Assembly: GCA_963738185.1 (NCBI GenBank)
Contig: CAVTVA010000003.1
Span: forward strand, 2,976,001-3,040,000
Reading direction: 5' to 3'
Origin: AP-15 sp963738185
GTDB lineage: Bacteria; Pseudomonadota; Alphaproteobacteria; ATCC43930; CGMCC-115725
DNA: 64,000 nt
Shown: piece by piece, positions 39,708 to 50,115 of the stretch
How the letters are laid out: the number at the start of each line of letters is the position of its first letter
How positions within the stretch are numbered: the first letter of the stretch is position 1
Translations under genes and position numbers: made by a program
The notes under the pieces: generated by a model
The model's input: only the letters and a program-made list of their open reading frames with translations
Database searches by the model: none
What the model was told of the DNA's origin: nothing

Positions 39708-40678
39708 TCAGAACCAGTGCGCTTTGTCGACGATGTTGCGTAATGGCTGGCCGGCGAGGAAACGGCGGCAATTGTCGAGGATGATGGCGTAGCGGCGCTC
39801 ATCGAGATAGGGGCCGTAGCCGGCGGTGTGCGGCGTGATCAACACGCCCGGCAGGGTCCATAATTTATGGCTCTGCGGCAGCGGCTCCTCCTCGAACACG
39901 TCGAGCCCGGCGCCGGCGATCTCGCCCGCCTCGATCGCAGCCACGAGATCGTCGAGCCGCGTCGTCTTGCCGCGCCCGATATTGATAAAGAACGCGGTCC
40001 GTTTCATCTGCTGAAACCGCGCCCGGTTCATAAAGCCCTCGGTCTCGGGCGTGTGCGGCACGGTCAGGATCACGAAATCGGCTTGCGGCAACAGCGCATC
40101 CAGTTCGTCGCTACGATGCAGTTCGGCCACTCCCGGCGGTGTGTCGCGGCGGCGCTCGTCGACGCCGATGCACCCGCATCCCGAAAGCCGCGGCAGAGCC
40201 GCGCGATCTCGCTGCCGATGCCGCCGACGCCGACGATCAGCGCCGTCGCCTCCGGCAGATGCACCACCCCTTCGTTCTGCGCCGGCTTTTTCCATTCGCG
40301 GCGCAATTGCTGCGGGATATAGCGCTGCAAGCCGCGGGCAAAGGCCAAGACGAACGCCATCACATGCGCGCCGATATGGTCGTTGTAGATCTCGCGGAAA
40401 TTGGTGATCGCGACCGGGTGGGCGATCAGCTCGGGATAGTAATATCCGGCCGGCGGTGCGGCCTGCGGCGCCTGCAGCCAGCGCAGATGCCGTGCCTGGC
40501 GCAGCAGCTCGGGCGCAATCGTGCCAAACGCCGACTCGGCACTGGCGATTGCGCGCTCGGCCGTCGCCCGGTCCTCGGCAACGAGGACTTCGAGTTCGGG
40601 CAGCGCCGCGGCCAGCCGAGCCCCCCATTCGCGTGTCTTCTCGTTCTGCGGCGGCAGCATCAGAAATTGCGTCGGCAT
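39708..40678 (-). CDS. D-2-hydroxyacid dehydrogenase, frameshifted
   Basis: The N-terminal half (from 40678, with a GGGAGG site) and the C-terminal half (to 39708) are in different frames. The N-terminal part includes the IVGVGGIGSEIARLC NAD-binding motif. The C-terminal part has VILTVPHTPETEGF, INIGRGKTTRLDDLV and the catalytic Glu/His region ITPHTAGYG. Two one-base insertions near 40183 and 40169 would join them through GMRV and IGVDERRRD. Corrected length is about 322 residues, normal for NAD-dependent 2-hydroxyacid dehydrogenases. The substrate is not predictable. It is convergent with the GH1 gene. Confidence 0.82.
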
Positions 40679-41422
40679 GGATCCATTCCTCCCCGCGTGT
40701 CCTGATAACCGCCGAGGATCAAGCTGCCATGCCGCGCTTGCAAGCCTCTCTCGCGTGCATCTGTATCGAACTGATATCTCAAACAGCCATCTCGCCTGTA
40801 GATTGGGTCCATCGCACCCAGGGAACCCCCGCTGCTCGCCTATTTGACCACTGATCCAATATCCTTGGAACCCTGGCATGGGCCGCGGCGGCGATAACCG
40901 TGCTGGGCTTTGCGATCGCGATCTGGCGGACATTAAAGGTCAAGCCTGCTGCGGGTGCAGCCCGCTGCCACGCTCGGCGAGCGCATACTCACCTCGAAGC
41001 GGCGCGCAGTCAGTTCGGCAGAGGCGAGCGGGACCTAGCCAAGGAATGCCCCGACGCGTCTGCTGCATCAACTGTGATGCGAGCGCGCTCGCGCACGCCG
41101 GAGGTTCTGAGACAAGCATCGCCGGATTTGACGGTAGTGACCACGAAGGCGATCATGCCCGGAAGGATGGGCCCCCGGTTAACGCAGCCGCTGCAAGTCG
41201 CCCGCTGACGGTCAGACGAAACCGGGCCCGGGTGTCGCCGCGCCGCTGCCGCCCCCCTTAGGGAGTTCGGGCGGGCGAGGCTCCGCGCCGGCCGGACCCA
41301 GAGGCGAAGCTCGCAGGCAACGGCGCTCCTTTCTCTAGCCAGGAACCGCGATTCCCGCCCCACGCGCCGAATCGGCGCTGGAGGCTCTTGCACTGTCGCG
41401 GCGCGGTGCCACAATCTGTCAT
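40679..41422. other. 744-bp gap before alaS, no convincing gene
   Basis: Several overlapping frames exist but none has family features or a good start. One plus-strand frame from about 40860 encodes a single hydrophobic stretch (LAWAAAAITVLGFAIAIW) followed by basic sequence, without a start codon or ribosome site. It may be the remnant of a small membrane protein. The alaS promoter must lie toward the right end. Confidence 0.5.
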
Positions 41423-44110
41423 ATGCAGACGACCAACGACATTCGCACCGCGTTTCTCGACTACTTCGCCAAGAACGGCCACGAGATCGTGGCCTCGAGC
41501 CCGCTGGTGCCGCGCAACGACCCGACCCTGCTGTTCACCAATGCCGGGATGGTCCAGTTCAAGAATGTGTTTACCGGCCTGGAGAAACGGCCCTACTCGC
41601 GCGCGACCACTGCGCAGAAATGCGTGCGCGCCGGGGGCAAGCACAACGATCTCGAAAATGTCGGCTACACGGCGCGGCATCACACCTTTTTCGAGATGCT
41701 CGGCAACTTCTCGTTTGGCGATTATTTCAAGGATCGGGCGATCGAGCTCGCCTGGAACCTGATCACCCGCGAGTTCGAGCTCTCCCGCGACCGCCTGTGG
41801 GTCACGGTCTATGCCGACGACCAGGAGGCGGCGGCGCTGTGGGCGAAGATCGCCGGGCTGCCGCGCGACCGCATCATCCCGATCGCTACTTCGGACAATT
41901 TCTGGGCGATGGGCGATCTCGGCCCGTGCGGCCCGTGCTCGGAAATCTTCTGGGATCACGGGCCGGCGATCCCCGGCGGGCCGCCCGGTAGCGCCGAGGC
42001 CGAGGGCGACCGCTTTGTCGAGATCTGGAACCTCGTCTTTATGCAGTACGAGCAGCTGGCTCCGGGCGAGCGCGCGGCCCTGCCGCGCCCTTCGATCGAC
42101 ACCGGCATGGGGCTCGAGCGCATCGCCGCGGTGCTGCAGGGCAAGCACGACAACTACGATATCGACCTGTTCCGCGCCCTGATCGAGGCCTCGGCCGACG
42201 CTTCGGGGGTGCCGGCGGACGGCGCGCACGCGGTCTCGCACCGGGTTATTGCCGACCATCTGCGCGCCTCGGCGTTTCTGATCGCCGATGGCGTGCTCCC
42301 GAGCAAGGAGGGGCGCGGCTATGTGCTGCGCCGGATCATGCGCCGGGCGATGCGCCATGCTCATCTGCTCGGCGCCAAGGAGCCGCTGCTGTGGCGGCTG
42401 GTGCCGGCCCTGGTTCGGCAGATGGGCGCGGCTTATTCCGAGCTAGTGCGCGCCGAGCCGCTGATCACCGAAACCCTGCGGCTCGAGGAGGAGGGGTTTA
42501 AGCAGACCTTGGGACGCGGCCTCACCCTGCTAGAAGAGATGGCCGAAGGGAAGGGCCTCAAGGACGAGCGAACGTTGGACGGAAGCGTTGCTTTTGCCCT
42601 TTACGATACTTACGGATTTCCGCTCGACTTGACCCAAGACATCCTGCGGCCGCGCGGCATCGACGTGGATGTCGATAAATTCGACCTGGAGATGGAAGCG
42701 GCGCGGGCACGCTCGCGAGCGTCCTGGGTCGGCTCGGGCGAAGCCGCGACCGAGGCGGTGTGGTTCGCGTTGCGCGACGAATTGGGGCCGACCGAATTCC
42801 TCGGCTATGAAACCGAAACCGCCGAGGGCATCGTGCTGGCGATATTGCGCGACGGCGCGCGCAACAGCGAGGCGGCGGCAGGCGATGAGATTGCGCTGAT
42901 CGTCAACCAAACGCCGTTTTACGCCGAGTCGGGCGGTCAGATGGGCGACGCCGGCGTGGTCTTTTCGGCTGCCGGGGCCGAGCTGGCGGTGCATGACACG
43001 GTGAAAAAAGCCGGCGACCTGCACGTTCATCTTGGCCGCCTCACCCGCGGCAAATTGAAGGAGCGGGATGGCGTCGAGCTCAGGGTCGATGGCGCCCGCC
43101 GGCGGCGGCTGCGCGCCAACCATTCGGTCACTCACCTGTTGCACCAGGCGCTGCGCCGGCGGCTTGGCGAGCATGTGACGCAAAAGGGCTCGCTGGTCGC
43201 CCCCGATCGGTTGCGGTTCGACTTTAGCCATCCCAGAGCGTTGACGCCCGAGGACATCCGGGCGATCGAGGCCGAGGTCAACGAGCGCATCCGGGCAAAT
43301 GCCGCGGTGGGGACGCGCCTGTTGACCCCGGACCGCGCCGTGGCCGAGGGGGCGCTGGCGCTGTTTGGCGAGAAATACCCTGACGAGGTCCGCGTCGTGT
43401 CGATGGGCGGAACGCTCGACGGCGAAAACCGGCCGTTCTCGGTCGAGCTGTGCGGCGGGACCCATGTGCGCCGCACCGGCGATATCGGGATGTTCAAGAT
43501 CGTCACCGAGGCGGCGGTCGCCTCTGGCGTGCGCCGGATCGAGGCGCTGACCGGCGCCGCAGCGGAGGCCTACCTGGCCGAGCAGGAGGGCCTTCTGCGA
43601 CAGGCCGCCGCAGCCCTGCATACCAGCCCAGCCGAACTGCCGGTGCGGATCGGCGGCCTTATCGACGAGCGGCGGCGGCTCGAACGCGAGTTGGCCGATG
43701 CGCGCCGGGCCTTGGCAAACGCCGGCCCGGCGACCCGATCGGCCGAGAAGCGGATCGGCGGGATCGCCTTTGACGGCCGCATCGTCGAAGACGTCCCTGG
43801 GCGCGAGTTGAAATCGCTGGCCGACGATCTGAAACGGCGGATCGGCTCCGGCATCGTGGCCGCGGTATCGCGGGCCGATGGCAAGGCGGCGATCGTGGTC
43901 GGCGTGACGCCCGACCTCGCGGGCCGCTTCGATGCCGTCGAGCTGGTCCGGATCGGGGCTGCCGCACTGGGCGGCAAAGGCGGCGGTGGCCGTGCCGATA
44001 TGGCGCAGGCGGGCGGCCCCGAAGCGGGGCAGGCCCAGGCGGCGCTCGAAGCGGTGGAGCGGGCGATCGCCGCCAGAGCGCAGGCGGCGCCGTTGGCGGT
44101 CGCCGATTAG
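41423..44110 (+). CDS. alaS: Alanyl-tRNA synthetase
   Basis: The 895-residue class II synthetase charges tRNA-Ala. It has the N-terminal catalytic core (GMVQFKNVFTG, RHHTFFEMLGNFSFGDYF), the editing domain with the zinc site (NHSVTHLLHQAL and CGGTHVRRTGDIG) and the C-terminal Gly-rich C-Ala region (GGKGGGGRADMAQAGG). All parts are in one frame, so this long gene shows that the sequence is accurate here. Confidence 0.98.
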   Translation: MQTTNDIRTAFLDYFAKNGHEIVASSPLVPRNDPTLLFTNAGMVQFKNVFTGLEKRPYSRATTAQKCVRAGGKHNDLENVGYTARHHTFFEMLGNFSFGDYFKDRAIELAWNLITREFELSRDRLWVTVYADDQEAAALWAKIAGLPRDRIIPIATSDNFWAMGDLGPCGPCSEIFWDHGPAIPGGPPGSAEAEGDRFVEIWNLVFMQYEQLAPGERAALPRPSIDTGMGLERIAAVLQGKHDNYDIDLFRALIEASADASGVPADGAHAVSHRVIADHLRASAFLIADGVLPSKEGRGYVLRRIMRRAMRHAHLLGAKEPLLWRLVPALVRQMGAAYSELVRAEPLITETLRLEEEGFKQTLGRGLTLLEEMAEGKGLKDERTLDGSVAFALYDTYGFPLDLTQDILRPRGIDVDVDKFDLEMEAARARSRASWVGSGEAATEAVWFALRDELGPTEFLGYETETAEGIVLAILRDGARNSEAAAGDEIALIVNQTPFYAESGGQMGDAGVVFSAAGAELAVHDTVKKAGDLHVHLGRLTRGKLKERDGVELRVDGARRRRLRANHSVTHLLHQALRRRLGEHVTQKGSLVAPDRLRFDFSHPRALTPEDIRAIEAEVNERIRANAAVGTRLLTPDRAVAEGALALFGEKYPDEVRVVSMGGTLDGENRPFSVELCGGTHVRRTGDIGMFKIVTEAAVASGVRRIEALTGAAAEAYLAEQEGLLRQAAAALHTSPAELPVRIGGLIDERRRLERELADARRALANAGPATRSAEKRIGGIAFDGRIVEDVPGRELKSLADDLKRRIGSGIVAAVSRADGKAAIVVGVTPDLAGRFDAVELVRIGAAALGGKGGGGRADMAQAGGPEAGQAQAALEAVERAIAARAQAAPLAVAD

Positions 44111-44253
44111 GACCCGATTCGCATCCCGCTCGCCGTCTTGTCGCAGTGCGGCATCGTCAATCGGTGGCACCCGCTGCGGTCTAGAACCTGGGACGGGTTT
44201 TTGACGATCGTTCACTAACGAGCCGGGCAGCGGCAGTTGGTGATGAGAACGGC

Positions 44254-45138
44254 ATGGGCGGGATCGAGCGCGGCGCTGGGCGTTTCCTCCGGGGGCTCGC
44301 GCTTGGAAGAATTGTTGTCGCGATGGTTTTGACCGCGCTGGCCGCCGGGTGCGAACCGCTGCCGTTCCACCTTGATCCGTTGAGCGTCAACGGCCGCGAT
44401 GGCGGCGGCACGCCCCCCTCTTACGCGGCCCTGATGCGGATCGGCGAGGCGGCTCGCGCGGGCGGGGATCTTGCTAACGCGCTCAGCATCTTCCGCCGGG
44501 CCGCAGAGATCGAGCCAGCCGCTCCCGCCCCGTTTGTCGCGATCGGCGACACATTGCTCGCGACCGGCGCGGTCAACGAGGCAATCCTCGCCTATAATTC
44601 GGCGCTGGCCCGTGACGCCAGTAATCGGCCGGCGCTGCTCGGGCTGGCCAAGGGCTATCTCGAGACCGGGCGCCCCGAGCTGGCGCTGGCCCCGCTGGCA
44701 AAGGCGGCGCCGCAGAGCCCGGACGACCCGAAGCTGCTGGTCCTCCTCGGGGTGGCCGAGGATTGGACCGGCCGCCATCAGCAAGCCCAGGCCGATTACC
44801 GGCTGGGTTTGACAAGGGCGCCCGGCGACCCGGCCTTGACGGTCGATCTTGCGTTGTCGCTCGCGCTCACCGACGATTATCCGGACGCGATCACCGTGCT
44901 GCAGCCGGTCGCGATGGCGCCGGGCGCCTCGGCCCAGGAGCGGCAAACCTTGGCGCTGATCTACGGCCTTGAGGGCAGCGAGGCGGAAGCGGCCCGGCTT
45001 GGCCGGATCGATCTCGACGAGGCCGCGGTCGAGCACAACCTCGCCTTCTATCAGACGCTGCGCGAGCTGTCGCCGGAGGCCCGCGGCCGGGCCATCCTGT
45101 CGGCCGGAAGCAGCCGCCGCATACCCGCCCCGTCCTAA
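44254..45138 (+). CDS. tadD: TPR lipoprotein TadD of the Flp pilus system
   Basis: The 294-residue product has a lipoprotein signal (LAAGC) and several TPR-like repeats (SYAALMRIGEAARAGGD, ALLGLAKGYLETGRPE, LLVLLGVAEDWTGRH). TadD lipoproteins help assemble the outer-membrane secretin of tad pili. It is convergent with tadC and lies at the end of the tad cluster, which supports the call. If the secretin CpaC is really lost, its partner is missing. Confidence 0.8.
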   Translation: MGGIERGAGRFLRGLALGRIVVAMVLTALAAGCEPLPFHLDPLSVNGRDGGGTPPSYAALMRIGEAARAGGDLANALSIFRRAAEIEPAAPAPFVAIGDTLLATGAVNEAILAYNSALARDASNRPALLGLAKGYLETGRPELALAPLAKAAPQSPDDPKLLVLLGVAEDWTGRHQQAQADYRLGLTRAPGDPALTVDLALSLALTDDYPDAITVLQPVAMAPGASAQERQTLALIYGLEGSEAEAARLGRIDLDEAAVEHNLAFYQTLRELSPEARGRAILSAGSSRRIPAPS

Positions 45139-45207
45139 TCGAGCCCAAGCCTCACAATGCTCGCGGGCCGATCGATGTTAGCTGGTCCGAGCGTCCTCGC
45201 CGTGCGA

Positions 45208-46206
45208 TCAATGTTTGCTGAAGGTATCCATTATGTTGATCGCGGCCGGGCCGAGCAAGACGATGAACAAGGTCGGCAGGATGAACATGATCATCGGAAC
45301 GGTCAGCATCGCGGGCAGCCGCGCGGCTTTTTCTTCGGCGCGGGTCATGCGCGCCGCGCGCGATTCGATCGACAGCACGCGCAACGATTGGGCCAGCGGA
45401 GTGCCAAATTTTGCGGTCTGCTGCAAGGTGTTGACCACCGCCCGGATGGCCTCCGAATCGGTTCGGTTGTTGAGGTTGTCGAACGCCAGCCGGCGATCCG
45501 GCAGAAAAGTCAGCTCGGCGGCGGTAATCGCGAGTTCCTCGGCAAGATCCGGCCAGCTGGCGGCGAGCTCGCGGGCGACGCGGACCAGCGTCGCATCGAG
45601 GCTGAGCCCGGCCTCGGCGCAGATGACCATCAGGTCGAGCCCGTCCGGCAGCGCCAGCTGCAGCCGCTTGGCGCGTTTGCCCGCGGCATTCCTCAAATAG
45701 AGCCGCGGCGCGTAAAAGCCGAGGAAAACCGCGGCCAGCGTCGGCACAAACCTGAATTCGGGCGAGGCCGGCATCAGCCGCAGCACATAGCCGTTGGCGA
45801 GCATGGCGATGCCGAACAACGAGGGCAGGCAAAGTCGCGCAAACAGGTAGCCGATCATCGCATCCGGCGATCTGAGGCCGGCCCGGGCGAGCATCAGCCG
45901 CGCTTCGCCGGCATGCTTCGACCGCAATAGATTGAGCCGCGTCACCGCTTCGCGCATCAGGCCGAGCGGCCGCTGCGATTGGCGTCGGTTCCGCGCGGCC
46001 AGCGCCTGCTGGCGCAACGCCTCCTTGCGCTCGACGATCTGCTCGAGCCGCCGCTCGAACGCGTTCTTGGGGCGCACCGCCTGCCACATCGCGACACAGG
46101 TCGCCAGCACCGCCAGCGCGGCGAGCGCCGCGATCGCGTCGTCGAGCCCGATGCCGGCGGGCAGCCAATCGGCAATCCGCAGATCCCCCGGCTGGACGTT
46201 CGTCAT
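45208..46206 (-). CDS. tadC: Tad pilus inner-membrane platform protein TadC
   Basis: The 332-residue protein is a type II secretion F-domain protein with hydrophobic segments near 25-45, 110-150 and 290-325 and the cytosolic motif LALPDGLDLMVICAEAGLSL. TadC with TadB forms the platform on which the ATPase acts. Its ATG overlaps the tadB stop at 46203-46206, so the two are coupled. Confidence 0.9.
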   Translation of the reverse strand: MTNVQPGDLRIADWLPAGIGLDDAIAALAALAVLATCVAMWQAVRPKNAFERRLEQIVERKEALRQQALAARNRRQSQRPLGLMREAVTRLNLLRSKHAGEARLMLARAGLRSPDAMIGYLFARLCLPSLFGIAMLANGYVLRLMPASPEFRFVPTLAAVFLGFYAPRLYLRNAAGKRAKRLQLALPDGLDLMVICAEAGLSLDATLVRVARELAASWPDLAEELAITAAELTFLPDRRLAFDNLNNRTDSEAIRAVVNTLQQTAKFGTPLAQSLRVLSIESRAARMTRAEEKAARLPAMLTVPMIMFILPTLFIVLLGPAAINIMDTFSKH

Positions 46207-47195
46207 ATTTCGAACCGCGCCATCCTGTTCATGATGGTGATGCCGGTGAGCAGCATCGCGACCGCTATACCGTCGAGGACAAAGCCGCGGGCATCATGAA
46301 ACAGCGGCGCCAAATAGCTGGGCGAGGTCAGCATCAGAAGGCCGATCACCACGAGCGGCAATCCGCCCAGGATCGCCGTCGTCGCGCGGGTCTCGCTCGA
46401 CATCGCGCGCACCTTGGCCCGCATCTGCCGGCGTTGGCGCAGCGCGTCCGCCAGATTGGCGAGGGTTTCGCCGAGATTGCCGCCGGTCTCGCGCTGCACG
46501 CTCAGAGCGATGATGAAAAAGCGGAATTCCGGCGTGTCGATCCGCTTGGCAATATCCCAAAGCAGCGCTTCGAGGTCGCGGCCGAGCCGCATTCCGCTCT
46601 CGATCAGCCGCAGCTCGCTGCCCACCGGGTCGGCGATCTCGCGCCCGGCTCCGACGATCGCTTCGCTGATCGGCAGCCCGGAGCGCAGCGCCCTGACCAT
46701 CAGGTCGATCGCATCGGGAAACAGCGCGGTGAACGCGGCGACGCGGCGGCGTCCGATCCGACTGACCATCAGGTGCGGGATCAGCATTCCGATCAACAAG
46801 CCGATCAGCGCGCACGGCGCGATCGCGAGCCGGGTGAGGCCGATCAGGCCGAGCGTGGAGAGGGCGGCGGCGGCGGCGATCGTCAATAGATATTGACCGA
46901 TGGTGATGGTTTTTCCGGTCCGCGCCAGGCGGGCGGCGAGGAGGTCGCGGCGCGGCAGCCAGCGGCGGGCGACCCGGTCGATGTTCGGGGTGGCGCTGCG
47001 AGCGCGGGCCAACCCCGCGGCCTCGGCGGCGAGCGGAATGCCCTTGGGCCGGTCGCCCACCATGCTGAGCCGCCGCTTAAAGCGCCGGCGCGCGGCACCG
47101 CTGCCGATCGCGGTCGCGGCCGCGACAAAGCCCGTCACCACGGCGACAGCGGACAGCCCGGCGAGCCAATCAATCGGGTCGAGCCCGTCCACCAC
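46203..47195 (-). CDS. tadB: Tad pilus inner-membrane platform protein TadB
   Basis: The 330-residue F-domain protein has N-terminal membrane helices, the cytosolic motif LFPDAIDLMVRALRSGLPI followed by FRFFIIALSVQRETGGNLGE, and C-terminal helices. It partners TadC. It follows cpaF after 56 bp on the minus strand. Confidence 0.9.
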   Translation of the reverse strand: MVDGLDPIDWLAGLSAVAVVTGFVAAATAIGSGAARRRFKRRLSMVGDRPKGIPLAAEAAGLARARSATPNIDRVARRWLPRRDLLAARLARTGKTITIGQYLLTIAAAAALSTLGLIGLTRLAIAPCALIGLLIGMLIPHLMVSRIGRRRVAAFTALFPDAIDLMVRALRSGLPISEAIVGAGREIADPVGSELRLIESGMRLGRDLEALLWDIAKRIDTPEFRFFIIALSVQRETGGNLGETLANLADALRQRRQMRAKVRAMSSETRATTAILGGLPLVVIGLLMLTSPSYLAPLFHDARGFVLDGIAVAMLLTGITIMNRMARFEI

Positions 47196-47251
47196 TCACT
47201 CCGCGAAAGACGATCGGGGTCGGTTGAACAACAGCGTACGCCGGCATCTGA

Positions 47252-48919
47252 TCAAATTATCTCGAGCAGCGGACGATCGAGCCCATAATATTCGGCACGC
47301 GGCAGAAAGAACGGGCGCACCCCGCTCGACTTGAACACGCCGCGCAGCCTTCCGTCGGCGCTTTCGCCCTGGAACTGATAGCTGAACAACTCCTGGGTGG
47401 TGATGATCTCGCCTTCCATTCCGACCACCTCGATCACGTCGGTCACGCGCCGCATGCCATCGCGCATCCGGCTGATTTGCACGATCATGTGCACCGCGGC
47501 GGCGATCTGCGTGCGCACCGCGTGCGAGGGCAGATGAATCCCGGTCATTCCGACCATGTTTTCGAGCCGGGTCAGCGCTTCACGCGGACGGTTCGCGTGG
47601 ATCGTGCTCATCGATCCGTCGTGGCCGGTGTTCATCGCCTGCAGCACGTCGAGCGCCTCGGCGCCGCGGATCTCGCCGAGAATGATGCGGTCGGGGCGCA
47701 TGCGCAGCGTGTTGCGCAACAGCTCGCGCATCGTGATCTCGCCGGTCCCTTCGAGGTTCGGCGAACGGGTCTCCAGCCGCACGACATGCGGCTGCTGCAA
47801 CTGCAGCTCGGCCGCGTCCTCGATTGTCACGGTGCGTTCGGCCGGGTCGATCAGCCGCGACAGCGCGTTCAAGAGGGTTGTTTTGCCCGATCCGGTGCCG
47901 CCCGAAATCAGAATGTTGAGCCGGCAGCGCGCGGCGATTTTCAACAGGGTCGCCATTTCCGGCGAAATGTTTCCCTGCTGCGCCATGACATCGAGGGTGA
48001 TGGTTTTTTTTGAGAATTTGCGGATCGAGATCGACGGCCCGTCGATCGCCAGCGGCGGGATGATGATGTTGACCCGGCTGCCGTCGGCCAGCCGCGCATC
48101 GACCAGCGGCCGCGATTCGTCGATGCGGCGGCCGATCCGGGTGACGATCTTGGTGGCCACGTTCATGACGTGCTGATCGTCGCGAAACGACACGTCGGTC
48201 AGCTCGAGCTTGCCGCGCCGCTCGACATAAACCTGCTTGGAGCCGTTGACCATAATGTCGGTCACGGTCTCGTCATCGATCAGCGGCTCGAGCGGGCCGA
48301 GCCCCAGCATGTCGGCGATCAGCGACTGAACCAGCTCGCGCTGCTCGAGAAAATTCAGCTGGTTTTTGGTTTCGCCGAGCAATTCCTTGACCCAGCCGTG
48401 CAGCTGCGCCTCAAACGTGGCGCGCGGCATCTCGGCGGCGGCGGCGACGTCCATATGCTCGAGGATCAGCGGCTGGATCTGGGCTTTTGCCGCCTCGATT
48501 GCGCTGCGGTTGAGGCGGCGCTGCGGCGGGGCGGCAGCATCGGGCTCGGCGGCGGGCCGCGCCGGGTTGAGCAGTGCCTCCAGCAGCGCCGTGATCAGGT
48601 CGCGCCGCTCGAGCGCGTTGGCCTCGATGCCGTGACGCGGCAGGTGCGCCTGCACCGCGGCATCGACGATTTTGGCCAGCTCGCCGCGGCTCAAGATCAT
48701 CCGTCGCTCGGGCCGGATATCGCTGCTGAGCCGGGCAAGGAGCTGCTCGCGCGCCGCCAGCAGGCGGTCCTCCTGGGTGGCCTCGGCCGATGGGGCGTGC
48801 GCCGTCAGCGGCGCCGGGGCGGGCGGCGCGACCGCGATTATCGCGCGCCGCGCCGACACTCCGGCGATGCGGGCATCGAGCGCGGTGTCGCCGTCGGGGC
48901 GTTTCAAAAAACCTACCAT
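47252..48919 (-). CDS. cpaF: Tad pilus assembly ATPase CpaF/TadA
   Basis: The 555-residue secretion ATPase has the Walker A ISGGTGSGKTTLL with K346, the Asp and His boxes (AERTVTIEDAAELQL, MNTGHDGSMSTIHANRP) and the Walker B LRMRPDRIILGEIRG. The N-terminal 170 residues are family-typical and variable. It powers pilin extrusion. Its start overlaps the cpaE stop by 7 nt. Confidence 0.95.
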   Translation of the reverse strand: MVGFLKRPDGDTALDARIAGVSARRAIIAVAPPAPAPLTAHAPSAEATQEDRLLAAREQLLARLSSDIRPERRMILSRGELAKIVDAAVQAHLPRHGIEANALERRDLITALLEALLNPARPAAEPDAAAPPQRRLNRSAIEAAKAQIQPLILEHMDVAAAAEMPRATFEAQLHGWVKELLGETKNQLNFLEQRELVQSLIADMLGLGPLEPLIDDETVTDIMVNGSKQVYVERRGKLELTDVSFRDDQHVMNVATKIVTRIGRRIDESRPLVDARLADGSRVNIIIPPLAIDGPSISIRKFSKKTITLDVMAQQGNISPEMATLLKIAARCRLNILISGGTGSGKTTLLNALSRLIDPAERTVTIEDAAELQLQQPHVVRLETRSPNLEGTGEITMRELLRNTLRMRPDRIILGEIRGAEALDVLQAMNTGHDGSMSTIHANRPREALTRLENMVGMTGIHLPSHAVRTQIAAAVHMIVQISRMRDGMRRVTDVIEVVGMEGEIITTQELFSYQFQGESADGRLRGVFKSSGVRPFFLPRAEYYGLDRPLLEII

Positions 48920-50115
48920 AACGATCGGATCGCGAATAAGCGCCGTTTTGGCGCAACGGCGGCGGGACCGGCGAGCAGCGCTGCGAGCTGCCGCAGCTCG
49001 CGCACGACCGGGCTGCGCGGTGCGGCCACCGGCAACGGCCGGCCCGAATTGACCGCGGCGCCGGCTGATTTCGGATCATAGGAAATCGTCATGTCGAGAC
49101 CCTTGCCGATGCCCTTTTCGAATTCGCCCTTGCCGATCAGCGCGCGCTCGCCGATGGCGCCGGCCTCGACCAGCCACAACCGCGCCTGCGGCGTCTGCTC
49201 GCGGATCAGGCTCTGCAGCCGGATCGTGTCGCGCAAGCCGGCGAGGCTGCGCTCGCAGATCAGCACGATGTGGCTCGCGGCGGCGAGCACGACGCGTTGA
49301 ACCGGGTTGGCGCCGCGCGGCAGGTCAACGATCACGCGGACGAATTTGCGGCGCAGCTCGTAAAGCAGCATGTCGATCGCGCCGGCGTCGATCGACATGT
49401 GCTGCGCCGCCGAGGCTTCGGCCGCCAGCACCCGGAGATTCTCGCTGATCTTGACCATCGCCCGGTCGATGAACAGGCTGTCGATGCGCGAGGGCTGCTC
49501 CAAGGCTTCGCACAACCCGCTGCCGGGCTCGGTGTCGAGCTTGAGCGCCACGGTGCCGAAATGCAGGTCGAGATCGAGCAGCGCCGTCCGTGCCGGATGC
49601 TCCTCGGCGAGCACCCAGGCGCAGCCGACCGCGGTGGTGGTGGCGCCGACGCCGCCGCGGCTGCCGGTAAAGACGATGACCTGCCCCAGGCCGCCATCGG
49701 CGCCGGCAGCGGCCGGCGAGCTTTTTTCCAGCATCGCGGCCAGCGCGTCGCGGCTCGGCGGCTTGATCAGGTAATCGTCGGCGCCGGCCGCCAACAGGTC
49801 GCGGTAGAGCGCCACGTCGTTGACCGCGCCGAGGGTGACGAGCTTGAGGTCGGCGCCGCCGACCGCGCGGGCGGCACCGATTTCGGCGATCGGCGCTGGC
49901 AGGTCGGCGAGGTCGAGCAGCAAAATCCGCGGCGCCGATCCCTGGCGGATGCGGCGCAGCGCGGCGTCGAGCGTGTCGGTGACAGCGAGCTCGTCATCCA
50001 ATTGCAGCTCGCGGATCACCCCTTGCAAGCGGTCCAACGTCGCCTGGTCGCGCAGCACCGCGAGGATGCCCTCGCGCGCCGGGTTCGGTGACGTTTTCGC
50101 GCGGGCGGCCTTCAT
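48913..50115 (-). CDS. cpaE: Pilus localisation ATPase CpaE/TadZ
   Basis: The 400-residue protein has an N-terminal receiver-like domain (ILLLDLADLPAPIAEIG, DYLIKPPSRDALAAML) and a C-terminal MinD/ParA-like ATPase with the deviant Walker motif FTGSRGGVGATTTAV. TadZ/CpaE proteins place the pilus machine at the pole. It overlaps cpaF by 7 nt and cpaD by 4 nt, so the genes are tightly coupled. Confidence 0.92.
   Translation of the reverse strand: MKAARAKTSPNPAREGILAVLRDQATLDRLQGVIRELQLDDELAVTDTLDAALRRIRQGSAPRILLLDLADLPAPIAEIGAARAVGGADLKLVTLGAVNDVALYRDLLAAGADDYLIKPPSRDALAAMLEKSSPAAAGADGGLGQVIVFTGSRGGVGATTTAVGCAWVLAEEHPARTALLDLDLHFGTVALKLDTEPGSGLCEALEQPSRIDSLFIDRAMVKISENLRVLAAEASAAQHMSIDAGAIDMLLYELRRKFVRVIVDLPRGANPVQRVVLAAASHIVLICERSLAGLRDTIRLQSLIREQTPQARLWLVEAGAIGERALIGKGEFEKGIGKGLDMTISYDPKSAGAAVNSGRPLPVAAPRSPVVRELRQLAALLAGPAAVAPKRRLFAIRSLW

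Noticed and set aside
40860..41208. Plus-strand frame with a hydrophobic helix before alaS
   Set aside because: No start codon or ribosome site precedes the helix and the rest is low-complexity basic sequence, so it was left as an unexplained gap.
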